A DNA stretch of 64,000 nt from Mycobacterium sp. D16Q13 (GCF_002013375.1 NZ_MAEW01000011.1:1-64000), one strand, 5' to 3'; shown: positions 50,451-60,247, numbered from the stretch's first letter. The notes: generated from the sequence alone by a model not told the origin. Program-made: numbers and translations.

Positions 50451-50513
50451 CGGCTGATCCCACCATAACCTGGCCTCACCCGCATGGCCTGCGATTCAGG
50501 GCACAATGAACCG

Positions 50514-50885
50514 GTGGCCACCTGGGAGGACGTAACAGGCGTCGCATCGGCGCTCCCCGAGGCGCTCGAAACCGCCCCACGCGTGTGGAAGGTGCGCAAA
50601 AAACTGTTCGTCTGGGAACGGCCGTTGCGGAAGAGTGATCTGGCAGCACTGGGAGATTCGGCCCCCGACGGCGACATACTGGGCGCCCGCGTCGGCGATG
50701 AGGGCGTCAAACACGCGTTGATCGCCGAGGAACCGAACGTCTACTTCACCACGCCACATTTCGACGGTTACCCGATCGTGCTCGCCCGGTTGGAGGCCAT
50801 TTCGCCGCCGGACCTCACCGAACTGATCACCGAAGCCTGGCTGTGCCAGGCGCCGAAGACGCTGGCACGCAGGTTCCTCGACTAA
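50514..50885 (+). CDS. MmcQ/YjbR-family protein
   Basis: A 123-residue protein of the MmcQ/YjbR fold (VRKKLFVWERPL, EEPNVYFTTPHFDGYPIVLARL, ELITEAWLCQAPKTLA), a small DNA-binding-like family with no assigned role. The GTG at 50514 has CACAAT 6 nt before it, so a leaderless transcript is likely. It matches Rv2570. Confidence 0.8.
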   Translation: MATWEDVTGVASALPEALETAPRVWKVRKKLFVWERPLRKSDLAALGDSAPDGDILGARVGDEGVKHALIAEEPNVYFTTPHFDGYPIVLARLEAISPPDLTELITEAWLCQAPKTLARRFLD

Positions 50886-51328
50886 CGGCGACGCAGCTCG
50901 AAGATCGGGATCGCCCGGTCGGTCTTCTCCTGGTAGTCAGCGAACACGGGAACTTGCTCGACGACCTTCGGATACAACGCGTCGCGCTCGCCAAGCGAAA
51001 GCTCGTGGGCGATCACGTCATAACCGCCGGTTCCGATGTCGATATGCGCATGTGGATGTGCGCGCAGGTTGTGCACCCAGGCAGGGTCCTTGTCGGCACC
51101 GCCGAATGAGCCGACGATGTAGATCTTCTCATCGATATCGAAGTAGGCCAGCGGATTCAGACGCTGCTGCCCACTCTTGGCACCGGTGTTGGTCAGGAGC
51201 AGAATCGGTACACCGGCGAACTGTCCGCCGACCTCTCCGCCGTTGGCACGGAACTCCTGAGTGATGCCGTCATTGAATTCGTTGATCACTGCGGCGGGCT
51301 GTTCATTGAAAGGTGTGTCATCGGTCAC
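50882..51328 (-). CDS. Deazaflavin (F420)-dependent nitroreductase-family protein
   Basis: A 148-residue Ddn-family protein, paralogous to the one at 14199-14627 (TNTGAKSGQQRLNPLAYFD, YIVGSFGGADKDPAWVHNLRA, DYQEKTDRAIPIFEL). It probably reduces quinone-like substrates with F420H2. It converges on the MmcQ/YjbR gene with a 4-nt overlap. Confidence 0.86.
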   Translation of the reverse strand: MTDDTPFNEQPAAVINEFNDGITQEFRANGGEVGGQFAGVPILLLTNTGAKSGQQRLNPLAYFDIDEKIYIVGSFGGADKDPAWVHNLRAHPHAHIDIGTGGYDVIAHELSLGERDALYPKVVEQVPVFADYQEKTDRAIPIFELRRR

Positions 51329-51385
51329 CTCACCAGAGTGCCACTGCTGCGCCGCGTTCTCAGGTTCCGCTGACAGGATGGCTGG

Positions 51386-52375
51386 ATGACGGTCGCCGCC
51401 TCTTCGTCCCGACGGTGGTTCGGTTCGACCGAGATCCTGGTGGTGGCGCTCATCGCGATGGCCCTGGCCGCGAGCTGGTTACGCGGGATTGTCGATGGTA
51501 ACGAGAAGCTGGCGACCGCCGGGACCGTGTTCTGTGGGGTGTTCGTCCAGGCTGTCCCGTTCCTTGCGCTCGGGGTGATCGTGAGTGGGCTCGTCGCGAC
51601 GTTCGTCACCCCAGAACGGCTGGCGCGGTGGCTACCGAACCGATCAGTCGCCGCGGTGGCGGTGGCGGGTGTGAGCGGTGCGGCACTGCCCGGCTGTGAA
51701 TGCGGTTCGGTTCCGGTGGCGCGCCGGCTGTACGGACCAGGATCCGTCGGTGCTGCCGCACTCACCTTCATGTTGTCGGCGCCGGCGATCAACCCGGTGG
51801 TACTGGTCGCTACCGCGGTCGCCTTCCCGGGCCAGCCAAAGATGGTGCTGGCGCGCGCGGTGGCCTCCCTGCTGACCGCCATGGTGATGGGCATGGCGTG
51901 GTCCCGGTGGGGACGGGACAGCTGGGTCACCCGCACGCTGCCCGTCGCGCACGCCGGATCCTCTTCCCGCTGGACGACATTCACCGAGGCGGCCCGGCAC
52001 GACTTTCTGCAGGCGGCCTCGTACCTGGCGATCGGCGCGGTGGCCGCGGCGGCCTTGCACGTGCTGGTTCCGGCCTGGGTGTTCGAGCATCTGGCGGGCA
52101 ATCTCGTGGTGGGTGTGGTGACCATGGCGCTGCTTGCCGTGGTGCTCGCGCTGTGCTCGGAAGCCGACGCTTTCGTCGCCGCGAGCATCACGATGATGCC
52201 GCTGATTCCGCGGCTGGTCTTCCTCGTGGTCGGTCCGGCCGTCGACGTGAAGCTCATCGCGATGCAGTCGGGCATGTTCGGACGGCCCTTCGCGGCCCGG
52301 TTCTCGCCGCTGACATTCGTGGTCGCCACCGTCGTCGCGACGGGTGTCGGACTGGCGGTGCTGGGGACCTCATGA
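51386..52375 (+). CDS. Permease of the DUF318/PF03773 family
   Basis: A 329-residue membrane protein with about eight to ten helices and the family motif LPGCECGSVPVARRL (near 95-110), plus ALCSEADAFVAAS in the second half. Members are thought to move metal ions or small anions. It overlaps the next gene (ATGA), the conserved partner of this family. Confidence 0.88.
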   Translation: MTVAASSSRRWFGSTEILVVALIAMALAASWLRGIVDGNEKLATAGTVFCGVFVQAVPFLALGVIVSGLVATFVTPERLARWLPNRSVAAVAVAGVSGAALPGCECGSVPVARRLYGPGSVGAAALTFMLSAPAINPVVLVATAVAFPGQPKMVLARAVASLLTAMVMGMAWSRWGRDSWVTRTLPVAHAGSSSRWTTFTEAARHDFLQAASYLAIGAVAAAALHVLVPAWVFEHLAGNLVVGVVTMALLAVVLALCSEADAFVAASITMMPLIPRLVFLVVGPAVDVKLIAMQSGMFGRPFAARFSPLTFVVATVVATGVGLAVLGTS

Positions 52376-53094
52376 GGCGCGACACGGAGAACACGCTGCT
52401 GATCCTGCTGGGGGTCAGCGTGGCCATGATCGCGGTGACCGGAACTTTCACTCGCTACGTCAAGCCCGGACTGCTGCCGTGGCTCGCCGGTTCTGCGGTC
52501 ATCGTGATCGGGCTCGGTCTGGCAGCGATCATCCGCGATGTGCGCCGCGGCCACACAGACCATGACGATGAGCACGACGGCCACGGAGGTCACACCCACA
52601 AACACGGCGCCACATGGTTTTTGGTGCTGCCGATCGTTCTGCTCATCTTCATCGTGCCCCCTGCCCTCAGCGCTCGTTCCATCGCGCCGGCCAACATCGG
52701 CGCATCGGCCAACACGCCCCGGCGGGCCTTCCCCCCACTGCCACCCGGTGAGGCGCCATCGGTGCCACTGCCGGAGGTCCTGATGCGCATCGCCGCAGGT
52801 TCCTCGGACACGCTAAGCGGCCGCACCATCACCGTCACCGGGTTCACGTTCAAAGAGGGCGAGCACACCGACCTGGCCAAGATCGTCATCGTGTGTTGCG
52901 CCGCGGATGCCCAGCTGGCGCGGTTGCATATGACGGGCCCGGCGGCCGCGTCGGCATCGGCGCTTCCGGAGAACACCTGGATCTCGGCGACCGGCATTGT
53001 GCCGGGCGGTCAGAGCTACCGCGGCCCGTCGTCCATTCCCGTCATCGAGGTCACCGGCATCACCCGCACCGATCCACCCAAGAGCACCTACTGA
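52372..53094 (+). CDS. TIGR03943-family membrane protein with His-rich loop
   Basis: A 240-residue protein with two N-terminal helices (10-27, 33-52), a histidine/aspartate-rich loop (HTDHDDEHDGHGGHTHKHG, about 61-79), a third helix and a soluble domain with a Cys-Cys pair (VIVCCAADAQLARL). It is the usual partner of the upstream permease. The loop suggests zinc or another divalent metal as the ligand, but this is not proven. Confidence 0.86.
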   Translation: MRRDTENTLLILLGVSVAMIAVTGTFTRYVKPGLLPWLAGSAVIVIGLGLAAIIRDVRRGHTDHDDEHDGHGGHTHKHGATWFLVLPIVLLIFIVPPALSARSIAPANIGASANTPRRAFPPLPPGEAPSVPLPEVLMRIAAGSSDTLSGRTITVTGFTFKEGEHTDLAKIVIVCCAADAQLARLHMTGPAAASASALPENTWISATGIVPGGQSYRGPSSIPVIEVTGITRTDPPKSTY

Positions 53095-53105
53095 GCGGAG
53101 GCACG

Positions 53106-53783
53106 TTGCGGTACAAGGCATACCTGTTCGACGTGCAGGGCACGCTGCTGGATTTCTTCGAGCCCGTGTCACACGCGGTGGCCGCGCACGCTCCCAGCAT
53201 CGATGCGGCCGATTTCACGCGTGCCTGGCGCGCGGACTATTTCGACCGCGTCGCACATCTGGCTCAGTCCGTGGATGACTGGACACGGGTGCAGGATCTC
53301 TACGCGCTCGGCTTCGCGGATATCTGCGAGATGTTCGGGCTGCCGCGTCCGGACGTTGCGACCGCCGAGCTCGTCGCGTCCAGCTGGCAGCGCCTGCTGC
53401 CATGGCCGGATGTACCCGCTGGGCTGTCGGGGCTGCGTTCACAGGCCGTCGTGGCCACCCTGTCCAACACCGATATGGCCACCATGGTGAATCTGTTCAA
53501 ACGCCTGGGCATTTCCTGGGACGCAGTGCTCACCGCGGAGGTGTTCGGCAGCTTCAAACCGGATCCGGTGGTGTACCGGCGCGCGCTCGGCTACCTCGGT
53601 ATCGCACCCGGAGACGCTGCGATGGTGGCCGCACATCCGTATGACCTGCGCGCCGCACGAGAAATCGGCATGGGCACTGTGTTCGTCTCACGGCCCTATG
53701 AATACGGCGATCCCGCGTTGGCTCATGACGACCCCGACGAGGAGTTCGATCAGCGGGTCGCCGATATCGGAGATATCGCCTAG
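53106..53783 (+). CDS. HAD-superfamily hydrolase, haloacid dehalogenase type
   Basis: A 225-residue HAD protein. The nucleophile is Asp9 in YLFDVQGTLLDF, motif II is ATLSNTD, motif III FGSFKPDPVVYRRA, and the C-terminal AMVAAHPYDLRAAREIGM is typical of type II haloacid dehalogenases. The start is a TTG 4 nt after GGAGG and 11 nt after the preceding gene. Substrate unknown. Confidence 0.85.
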   Translation: MRYKAYLFDVQGTLLDFFEPVSHAVAAHAPSIDAADFTRAWRADYFDRVAHLAQSVDDWTRVQDLYALGFADICEMFGLPRPDVATAELVASSWQRLLPWPDVPAGLSGLRSQAVVATLSNTDMATMVNLFKRLGISWDAVLTAEVFGSFKPDPVVYRRALGYLGIAPGDAAMVAAHPYDLRAAREIGMGTVFVSRPYEYGDPALAHDDPDEEFDQRVADIGDIA

Positions 53784-54688
53784 CGCAGCCCGCGCGGTCG
53801 CACCATCAGGACCAACACCCCGGCCAGGACAATGCCGAAAAGGTTGACCGCCAGCTGCAGCGCCGACAGTCCGGCGATTTCCCATTCCCCCACAGTCGCG
53901 GCGACCACCGCGAATCCCGCGGCCGGCACGGTGGTCACCGAGATGAACACCCCTACCAGCGCCGCCGATTTCGCGGACATCAACGACAGCATGCCGGCCG
54001 CGCCCGCCAACAACGCGACCACCAACGAGAACGGCCCCACCTGGAATATGAAGTCGACCTGCTGCAGCTCACGCACACTCTTCAACGTGACCCACCCGGC
54101 GCCCTCGGCCGCCAGCGCCCCGATGGCAGTCACCGCCATCGCCACCGGGAATCCCACCACCAATGCCAGCAGCGACCGGCGCGCCAGCGACCATTTTCGC
54201 CGCACGATCGAAACCGCCAGGGCGGCAAGCGGACCGAACTCGGGTCCCACCACCATGGCACCGACGATGGTGACCGGTGAATCGGTGACCACGCCAACCG
54301 CGGCGATCAGGCAGGCCAGGCACAGGAAGGCCAGGAACGTCAGGTTGAGGGCAGATTCTTCGCGGGTGCGCCCGATCAGTTCATCCCAGATGACGGCATC
54401 GGCGGGGTCGCCTTCGGCGTCGTCCTCGGCCTCATAGGCGGTCTGCGAGATCACGGTGTCGAGTACTTCCGCGGTGATCGATCCCCGCCTGTCGATATCG
54501 ATCGCCTTGAGTCCGTCGAGCACATCGTTGGCCGTCTCGCGAGCCACGTCGGCGGTAATCACATCACCCTCCGGGCTGATCGCCGCCCCGGGCACACGCA
54601 CGATATGTGCGACCCCCGTTGTGGTAGAGAGGAACTCCACCACCTGATCGGAGAGATCGGCGGGCGCGATGACCCGGACGTGCAGCAC
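53780..54688 (-). CDS. DUF389 membrane protein
   Basis: A 302-residue protein: a soluble N-terminal domain (1-110) and six or so hydrophobic helices. The DUF389 signature is GRTREESALNLTFLAFLCLA and VGAMVVGPEFGPLAALAVSI. Function unknown. It starts at a GTG 5 nt after aspS and converges on the HAD gene. Confidence 0.87.
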   Translation of the reverse strand: MLHVRVIAPADLSDQVVEFLSTTTGVAHIVRVPGAAISPEGDVITADVARETANDVLDGLKAIDIDRRGSITAEVLDTVISQTAYEAEDDAEGDPADAVIWDELIGRTREESALNLTFLAFLCLACLIAAVGVVTDSPVTIVGAMVVGPEFGPLAALAVSIVRRKWSLARRSLLALVVGFPVAMAVTAIGALAAEGAGWVTLKSVRELQQVDFIFQVGPFSLVVALLAGAAGMLSLMSAKSAALVGVFISVTTVPAAGFAVVAATVGEWEIAGLSALQLAVNLFGIVLAGVLVLMVRPRGLR

Positions 54689-54693
54689 GTGCG

Positions 54694-56484
54694 CTACGCG
54701 TCCGGCTTACCCGGCTTATCGGCCTTATCGGGTTTCGCGTCGATTCCGGACTCCTTGCGCTGCGCCGGGGTGATCGGCGCCGGGGCATCCGTGAGCGGAT
54801 CCACACCGCCGCCGGACTTCGGGAAGGCGATGACTTCGCGGATGGACGGGGTACCCGCGAGCAATGCGGTCACCCGGTCCCAGCCGAAGGCGATGCCCCC
54901 ATGGGGCGGTGCACCGAACGCGAAGGCGTCCAGCAGGAATCCGAACTTGTCCTGGGCCTCTTCGTTACTGATGCCCATGACCTTGAACACACGTTCCTGG
55001 ACATCACGGCGATGGATACGGATTGATCCGCCACCGATCTCGTGCCCGTTGCACACGATGTCGTAGGCGTAGGCGAGTGCCGATCCCGGATCGTTGTCGA
55101 AGGTGTTCTCCGACTCCGGCTTCGGTGAGGTGAAGGCGTGATGCACCGCGGTCCAGGCACCGGAGCCAACCGCCACGTCACCGGCGGCGGTGGCGTCGTC
55201 GGCGGGCTCGAACATCGGCGCGTCCACCACCCAGGCGAATGCCCAGGCGTCGGGGGCGATCAAGTCGAGGCGCTGGGCGATCTCGCCGCGCACCGAACCC
55301 AGCAGCGCCCGCGAGGATTTGACAGCACCGGCGGAGAAGAAGATGCAGTCACCCGGGCTGGCGCCGACATGCGCTGCCAGCCCATCGCGTTCGGCGTCGG
55401 TGAGGTTCTTGGCGACAGGCCCGCCCAGGGTGCCGTCCTCCCCCACCAGCACGTAGGCCAGGCCCTTGTGTCCGCGCTGTTTGGCGAATTCCTGCCAGCC
55501 GTCCAGGGTCCGGCGCGGCTGATCGGCGCCGCCCGGCATCACCACCGCCCCCACATAGGGCGCCTGGAACACCCGGAAGCTGGTGTCCGAGAAGTACTCC
55601 GTGCATTCCACCAGCTCGAGGCCGAACCGCAGGTCCGGCTTATCGCTGCCATAGCGGCGCATCGCCTCGGCGTAGGTGATCCGCGCGATGGGTGTGGGCA
55701 CGTGATATCCGATCAGGTCCCACAGCGCGACGAGAAGCTCCTCGGCGAGCGCGATGACATCGTCCTGGTCCACGAAGCTCATCTCGATATCGAGCTGGGT
55801 GAACTCGGGCTGCCGGTCGGCGCGGAAATCCTCGTCCCGGTAGCACCGCGCGATCTGGTAGTACCGCTCCATACCCGCGACCATGAGCAGCTGCTTGAAC
55901 AGCTGCGGGCTCTGCGGCAGCGCATAGAAGCTGCCCGGCTGCAGACGGGCTGGCACCAGGAAGTCGCGCGCGCCCTCCGGAGTCGAGCGCGTCAGCGTCG
56001 GAGTCTCTACCTCAACGAAATCATGGCGGGCCAGCACGCTGCGCGCCGCGGCGCTTACCTTGGAGCGCAACCTGATTGCGTTGCCCGGACCCTCGCGGCG
56101 CAGATCCAGGTACCGGTACTTCAGGCGCGCTTCTTCACCCGCGGTCTCATCCAGCTGGAAGGGCAGCGGCGCGCTCTCGTTGAGCACGATGAGCTCGGCC
56201 GCATTCACCTCGATGTGGCCGGTCGGGATTTCGGCGTTGGCGTTGCCCTCGGGCCGGACCTCGACCACACCGGTGACCTTGACGCAGAATTCGGCGCGCA
56301 ACCGATGGGCCTGTTCGAGCACCGCGTCATCACGGAACACCACCTGGGACACGCCGGAGGCATCACGCAGGTCAATGAAGATGACGCCGCCGTGATCGCG
56401 CCGTCGAGCCACCCAGCCGGCAAGCGTCACGCGCTGTCCGGCGTCCGACTCCCGCAACGTACCCGCGTCGTGAGTGCGCAGCAC
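54694..56484 (-). CDS. aspS: Aspartyl-tRNA synthetase
   Basis: A 596-residue bacterial-type AspRS. The N-terminal OB fold ([23 protein letters not shown]) precedes the class II motifs ([44 protein letters not shown] split across motif 2 and [16 protein letters not shown] as motif 3) with a GAD insertion between. Mycobacterial AspRS is generally non-discriminating and also charges tRNA-Asn. A lysine/aspartate-rich tail ends the protein. Confidence 0.97.
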   Translation of the reverse strand: MLRTHDAGTLRESDAGQRVTLAGWVARRRDHGGVIFIDLRDASGVSQVVFRDDAVLEQAHRLRAEFCVKVTGVVEVRPEGNANAEIPTGHIEVNAAELIVLNESAPLPFQLDETAGEEARLKYRYLDLRREGPGNAIRLRSKVSAAARSVLARHDFVEVETPTLTRSTPEGARDFLVPARLQPGSFYALPQSPQLFKQLLMVAGMERYYQIARCYRDEDFRADRQPEFTQLDIEMSFVDQDDVIALAEELLVALWDLIGYHVPTPIARITYAEAMRRYGSDKPDLRFGLELVECTEYFSDTSFRVFQAPYVGAVVMPGGADQPRRTLDGWQEFAKQRGHKGLAYVLVGEDGTLGGPVAKNLTDAERDGLAAHVGASPGDCIFFSAGAVKSSRALLGSVRGEIAQRLDLIAPDAWAFAWVVDAPMFEPADDATAAGDVAVGSGAWTAVHHAFTSPKPESENTFDNDPGSALAYAYDIVCNGHEIGGGSIRIHRRDVQERVFKVMGISNEEAQDKFGFLLDAFAFGAPPHGGIAFGWDRVTALLAGTPSIREVIAFPKSGGGVDPLTDAPAPITPAQRKESGIDAKPDKADKPGKPDA

Positions 56485-56507
56485 AAAAGATCCCTTCGAC
56501 AGTGCTT

Positions 56508-56513
56508 GTTATA
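56508..56513 (-). promoter_or_regulatory. -10 box for aspS
   Basis: TATAAC on the minus strand lies 23 nt before the aspS ATG at 56484 in a short AT-rich stretch. The -35 is not obvious. Confidence 0.5.
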
Positions 56514-56587
56514 CAAAAAGGCCAGTGTTTAGAGGTTTGAGCCTAGCGGCCCGCGTTCCTTGCCCTGCCGGGGCGCCGCGTCGAGAC

Positions 56588-58069
56588 TCAGTGCACCTGG
56601 GCCCAGGCGGTACGGCGCGCCGAGTCCGGGTCCTCGATGGTGACGTCGGAGCGAGACCGGATGATCCGCGTGCGCCGACCGTCTGCCCCATAGGTCGGCC
56701 AGTCGTCCGGCCCGTCTCCCGTGGCGAAGTCCAGCCAGGCCCGCTGCATGCGGCGCCCCACCGAGGGCATCATCCGTGCCCCGAGCGGGCTCAGCAGCAT
56801 CCCCACAAATGATCCATAACTGTGCTGGACATGCACGATCTCACTGCCGTGGGTGGCGCCCAGGCCGAGGAGCTTGAGCCCCCACGCGGTGTGGTCGAAC
56901 CGGTACATATACGTGTCGACGAAGGCACTGTAGGCATCGGCGAACGCCCACATGGGTGCGGCGAACATGGCGTCTGAGCCCACCGCCACCAGGGCCGAAC
57001 GGCTCGGGTACCGCGGGTACGCGGCGATGATCGCGTCTTGATACTCCGGCCCCACCCGATTGAAGTAGCCGTTCACGGTCGGCTCGGTGGTGGGCAGCAT
57101 CGGCGGTTTTACCCGCGCGAACATCGACGCCTCATGGCTGTTAGACCCGATGATGAGCGGCACCTGGTGCACCTCGCCGCGCCGCGCCGCCTCGATGGGG
57201 TGATGCGGCAGCAGGTCTGTTCCGTGCGTCAGGCCATATCCGAGGATCGGCGTATCGGTGGCGCTTTCGATCTGCAGTTTGGCCGCACCGCGGCGCAGTT
57301 CCCGCTGTGGCAACACCTTGAGCCGACTGGGATCGGTGACGTCGAGCAGCTCCATGTATCGGTGCGCCCGCCGGTCACGCAGGGCCTTGTCGGCGATGAG
57401 CGGCAACGCGGGACTCTGTGCGATGGCACGCCCGAACAGTCCTGCCGCTGCTGGACTCGCCAGCAGTGCCAGCACCGATGTCGCCCCCGCTGACTCGCCG
57501 AAAATGGTGACCCGGTCGGGGTCCCCGCCGAAGGCCGCGATGTTGTCGCGCACCCATCTCAGCGCCGCGATCTGGTCCCGCAGCGCCAGGTTGTCGTCGA
57601 AACCCTCTCCCAGGGCGCTGAGCTCCAGTCCGCCCAGTGCCCCGATCCGGTAGGTGACGTTGACGACGACGACATTGCCGTTGGCGGCAAGGCGCGCGCC
57701 GCTGTACAACTCCAGCTGCCCGGCGCCGAAGACAAAAGCCCCGCCCGGGATCCAGACCATGACAGGCAGGTTGGCGTGGATGTCCGGCGACCAGACCGTG
57801 ACGGTCAGACAGTCTTCGCCGCGAATCTTGGGGTCATCGCGGCCGGCGCCCACAAACGATTTGCCTTGCGGCGGCAACGGCGCATGTTCGATGGCGTCAC
57901 GCACCCCGTCCCAGGGTTCCAGCGGGACGGGAGCCAGGAATCGAAGCTGGTCGACTGGCTGTCGCGCATAGGGCACTCCGCGCCAGACAGAAACACCGCC
58001 TTCGGTGGTTCCACGCAAGTCCCCCAACGGCGTGCGGACGACGGTCGGCAGGGCGACGTCAACGGCCAC
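56588..58069 (-). CDS. Type B carboxylesterase
   Basis: A 493-residue esterase of the acetylcholinesterase/PnbA family. The oxyanion loop is IPGGAFVFGAGQ, the nucleophile serine is in FGESAGATSVLALLASPAA, and the histidine lies in THGSEIVHVQHSYG. The start is the GTG at 58069, because TACGAT (58077-58082) lies 7 nt upstream and the frame beyond crosses the divergent promoter. Substrates are unknown; such enzymes hydrolyse simple esters. Confidence 0.88.
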   Translation of the reverse strand: MAVDVALPTVVRTPLGDLRGTTEGGVSVWRGVPYARQPVDQLRFLAPVPLEPWDGVRDAIEHAPLPPQGKSFVGAGRDDPKIRGEDCLTVTVWSPDIHANLPVMVWIPGGAFVFGAGQLELYSGARLAANGNVVVVNVTYRIGALGGLELSALGEGFDDNLALRDQIAALRWVRDNIAAFGGDPDRVTIFGESAGATSVLALLASPAAAGLFGRAIAQSPALPLIADKALRDRRAHRYMELLDVTDPSRLKVLPQRELRRGAAKLQIESATDTPILGYGLTHGTDLLPHHPIEAARRGEVHQVPLIIGSNSHEASMFARVKPPMLPTTEPTVNGYFNRVGPEYQDAIIAAYPRYPSRSALVAVGSDAMFAAPMWAFADAYSAFVDTYMYRFDHTAWGLKLLGLGATHGSEIVHVQHSYGSFVGMLLSPLGARMMPSVGRRMQRAWLDFATGDGPDDWPTYGADGRRTRIIRSRSDVTIEDPDSARRTAWAQVH

Positions 58070-58076
58070 GCATCGA

Positions 58077-58082
58077 ATCGTA
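58077..58082 (-). promoter_or_regulatory. -10 box for the carboxylesterase
   Basis: TACGAT is 7 nt before the GTG at 58069, the leaderless spacing, and fixes the start of this gene. Confidence 0.5.
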
Positions 58083-58249
58083 ATGCGGATCAGCGCTCCG
58101 GAGGCGAAGGCCCCGCCGGAAAGTCCCGGGCCGGACATGAACTCTTCGCCATGTAGCGATACGCCCGTCCGTGGAGTATGCAAAGGTATCGGCAGCCGAC
58201 AGCGGCCGATAGCTGAGCGGCAGAGACACGACATGGGAGTGACTGACCA

Positions 58250-59137
58250 ATGACCTTCAACGAAGGCATGCAGATCGACACCAGCACCACCTCGGGCGGT
58301 GGCATGGGCCGCGGCCCCAAGATGGCCATCGGCGGTGGCGTCGGCGGGTTGCTGATCGCGGTGGTGGTCATGCTGCTCGGCGGCGACCCGAGCCAGGTCC
58401 TGCAGCAACAGGGCCAGCAGCAGGCGGGCCCCGCGCAGGAACAGACGCAGGACTTCAGTCACTGCAAAACCGGTGCCGACGCGAACAAGTCATTGGACTG
58501 CCGCATCATCGCCACCGGGAACTCGGTGGACGCCGTCTGGACGCAGATCCTCGGGCCGAAGTACCCGCGGCCGGGCGTCAAACTGTTCAGCGGTCAGGTG
58601 AACACCGGATGCGGTGCCGCCTCCACGGAGGTTGGCCCCTTCTACTGCCCCGCCGACCGGACCGCGTACTTCGATACCAGCTTCTTCCAGGTGCTGGTCG
58701 ACCAGTTCGGATCCAGCGGCGGCCCCTTGGCACAGGAGTACGTGGTGGCCCATGAGTTCGGCCATCACGTACAGAACCTGTTCGGCGTGCTCGGCAAGAA
58801 TCACCGCTGCGCCGAGGGCCAGGCGGGCGGCGGCGTGTGCACCGAATTGCAGGCCGACTGCTACGCGGGCGTCTGGGCGAAGCACGCGTCGACCACTGTC
58901 CAGGAAGGAACCGGCGTCCCGTTCCTGAAACCGTTGACAGAACAGGACATTCGGGACGCATTGTCGGCCGCATCCTCGGTGGGCGATGACCGGATCCAGA
59001 AGCGAGCCACCGGACGCGTCAACCCCGAGGCGTGGTCGCATGGCTCGTCCGAGCAGCGCCAGCGGTGGTTCACCCAGGGATACAACACCGGCGACTTCCG
59101 CACCTGCGACACCTTCAACGCCGATAGCCTGAACTAG
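58250..59137 (+). CDS. Neutral zinc metallopeptidase, YpfJ family
   Basis: A 295-residue membrane-anchored protein. A short cytoplasmic segment precedes one helix (about 26-45), then a Gln-rich linker (50-68) and the peptidase domain. The zinc motif VVAHEFGHHVQ gives His168, Glu169 and His172, and ELQADCYAGVWA supplies the third ligand. Four cysteines may form disulphides outside the membrane. It matches Rv2575; its substrate is not known. Confidence 0.9.
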   Translation: MTFNEGMQIDTSTTSGGGMGRGPKMAIGGGVGGLLIAVVVMLLGGDPSQVLQQQGQQQAGPAQEQTQDFSHCKTGADANKSLDCRIIATGNSVDAVWTQILGPKYPRPGVKLFSGQVNTGCGAASTEVGPFYCPADRTAYFDTSFFQVLVDQFGSSGGPLAQEYVVAHEFGHHVQNLFGVLGKNHRCAEGQAGGGVCTELQADCYAGVWAKHASTTVQEGTGVPFLKPLTEQDIRDALSAASSVGDDRIQKRATGRVNPEAWSHGSSEQRQRWFTQGYNTGDFRTCDTFNADSLN

Positions 59138-59161
59138 GTCCAGGCAGCGCGGGCGGCCCCA

Positions 59162-60169
59162 CTAGAACAGCGTCATCTCCGCGGCGGGCGCCAGTTTTGT
59201 TGGCCTCGAAGGGGTCTCCTCACGATGCGAGGCCAGCCCGTACTTGCCCACCAGAGGCCCTACGCGCTCTCTCAGCCATGCCCGATACTCGGCGGGCACA
59301 TAGGCGCCCCTGCGATACAGCTCCCGGTATCGACCGACGAGCTCGGGATGCGACTGGGATACCCAGGACATGAACCAGCCACGTGTCGTCCCGCGCAAAT
59401 GCAACGGGAAAACCGTCACGCCTGCCGCACCTGCCTGCGCGATCCGGCCCAACAGGTCATCGAGATGCTCCACCGTGTCGGTCAGGAACGGAAGCACCGG
59501 CGCCACCATCACATGCGGTTCAAAACCGGCCTCGCGCGCCGCGGTGATCAACGACAGTCTCGCCTGCGGCGAAGGGACCCCCGCTTCAACCTCGCGCTGT
59601 AACGCCTCATCTCCGATGGCCAGCGAGATGCCCACGCTCACCGACACCTGCTGTGCCGCCTCGGCGAGCAGCGGTAAATCCCTGCGCAGCAGGGTTCCTT
59701 TGGTGAGGATCGATATCGGAGTGCCGGAATCGGCCAGCGCCGCAATGACTCCCGGCATCAGCTGATAGCGCCCCTCGGCCCGTTGATAGGGATCGGTGTT
59801 GGTGCCGAGTGCGACCGTCTCCCGGTTCCACGACTTGCGACCCAGTTCTTTCCTGAGCACCGGGACCAGATTGGTTTTCACCACGATCTGGTTGTCGAAA
59901 TCGGTACCGCTGTCGAACTCCAGATATTCATGGGTGGGGCGCGCGAAACAATAGCGGCAGGCATGTGCGCAGCCGCGAAATGCGTTGACGGTAAACCGGA
60001 ATGGCAACATGGATACCGCCGGAACCTTGTTGAGCGCCGACTTGCACAGCACTTCGTGAAAAGTGATGCCCGCGAATTCGGGCGTGCGCACACTGCGCAC
60101 CAGACCGATCCGCTCCAAACCCGGAAGCGCGCCGTCGTCGGCATCCAGCGTCTGCCCGTCCCACCGCAT
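59162..60169 (-). CDS. Radical SAM protein (Rv2578c family)
   Basis: A 335-residue radical SAM enzyme distantly related to spore photoproduct lyase. The 4Fe-4S cysteines are Cys67, Cys71 and Cys74 (CAHACRYCFARP), followed by LGTNTDPYQRAEGRYQLM and STSG-like TKGTLLRRDLPLL. A perfect LexA box lies 10 bp before the ATG, so it should be induced by DNA damage; Rv2578c is reported in the mycobacterial LexA regulon as I recall. The reaction is unknown. Confidence 0.9.
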   Translation of the reverse strand: MRWDGQTLDADDGALPGLERIGLVRSVRTPEFAGITFHEVLCKSALNKVPAVSMLPFRFTVNAFRGCAHACRYCFARPTHEYLEFDSGTDFDNQIVVKTNLVPVLRKELGRKSWNRETVALGTNTDPYQRAEGRYQLMPGVIAALADSGTPISILTKGTLLRRDLPLLAEAAQQVSVSVGISLAIGDEALQREVEAGVPSPQARLSLITAAREAGFEPHVMVAPVLPFLTDTVEHLDDLLGRIAQAGAAGVTVFPLHLRGTTRGWFMSWVSQSHPELVGRYRELYRRGAYVPAEYRAWLRERVGPLVGKYGLASHREETPSRPTKLAPAAEMTLF

Positions 60170-60178
60170 AACCCTATG

Positions 60179-60192
60179 CGAACATATGTTCG
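60179..60192. promoter_or_regulatory. LexA (SOS) box
   Basis: CGAACATATGTTCG is a perfect 14-bp palindrome fitting the gram-positive/mycobacterial LexA consensus CGAAC-N4-GTTCG. It lies 10 bp before the radical SAM gene on the minus strand and overlaps a possible -10 (TATGTT). It is 43 bp from the divergent VOC gene at 60248 and may affect it too. Confidence 0.88.
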
Positions 60193-60234
60193 ATCACGTG
60201 TCAATCCCCGTCGACACGTGTCGGAGCGCGAATC

Positions 60235-60240
60235 TAGGCT
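60235..60240 (+). promoter_or_regulatory. -10 box for the VOC gene
   Basis: TAGGCT lies 7 nt before the ATG at 60248, again the leaderless spacing. Confidence 0.45.
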
Positions 60241-60247
60241 CGGCCCC

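Noticed and set aside
51325-52605. 426-codon open frame antisense to the permease
   Set aside because: Composition is Ala/Thr/Ser-rich shadow of the GC-rich third positions; the sense frame has clear membrane helices and family motifs.
55138-56532. 464-codon open frame antisense to aspS
   Set aside because: It is the usual high-GC mirror of a strong gene; its sequence has no family features.
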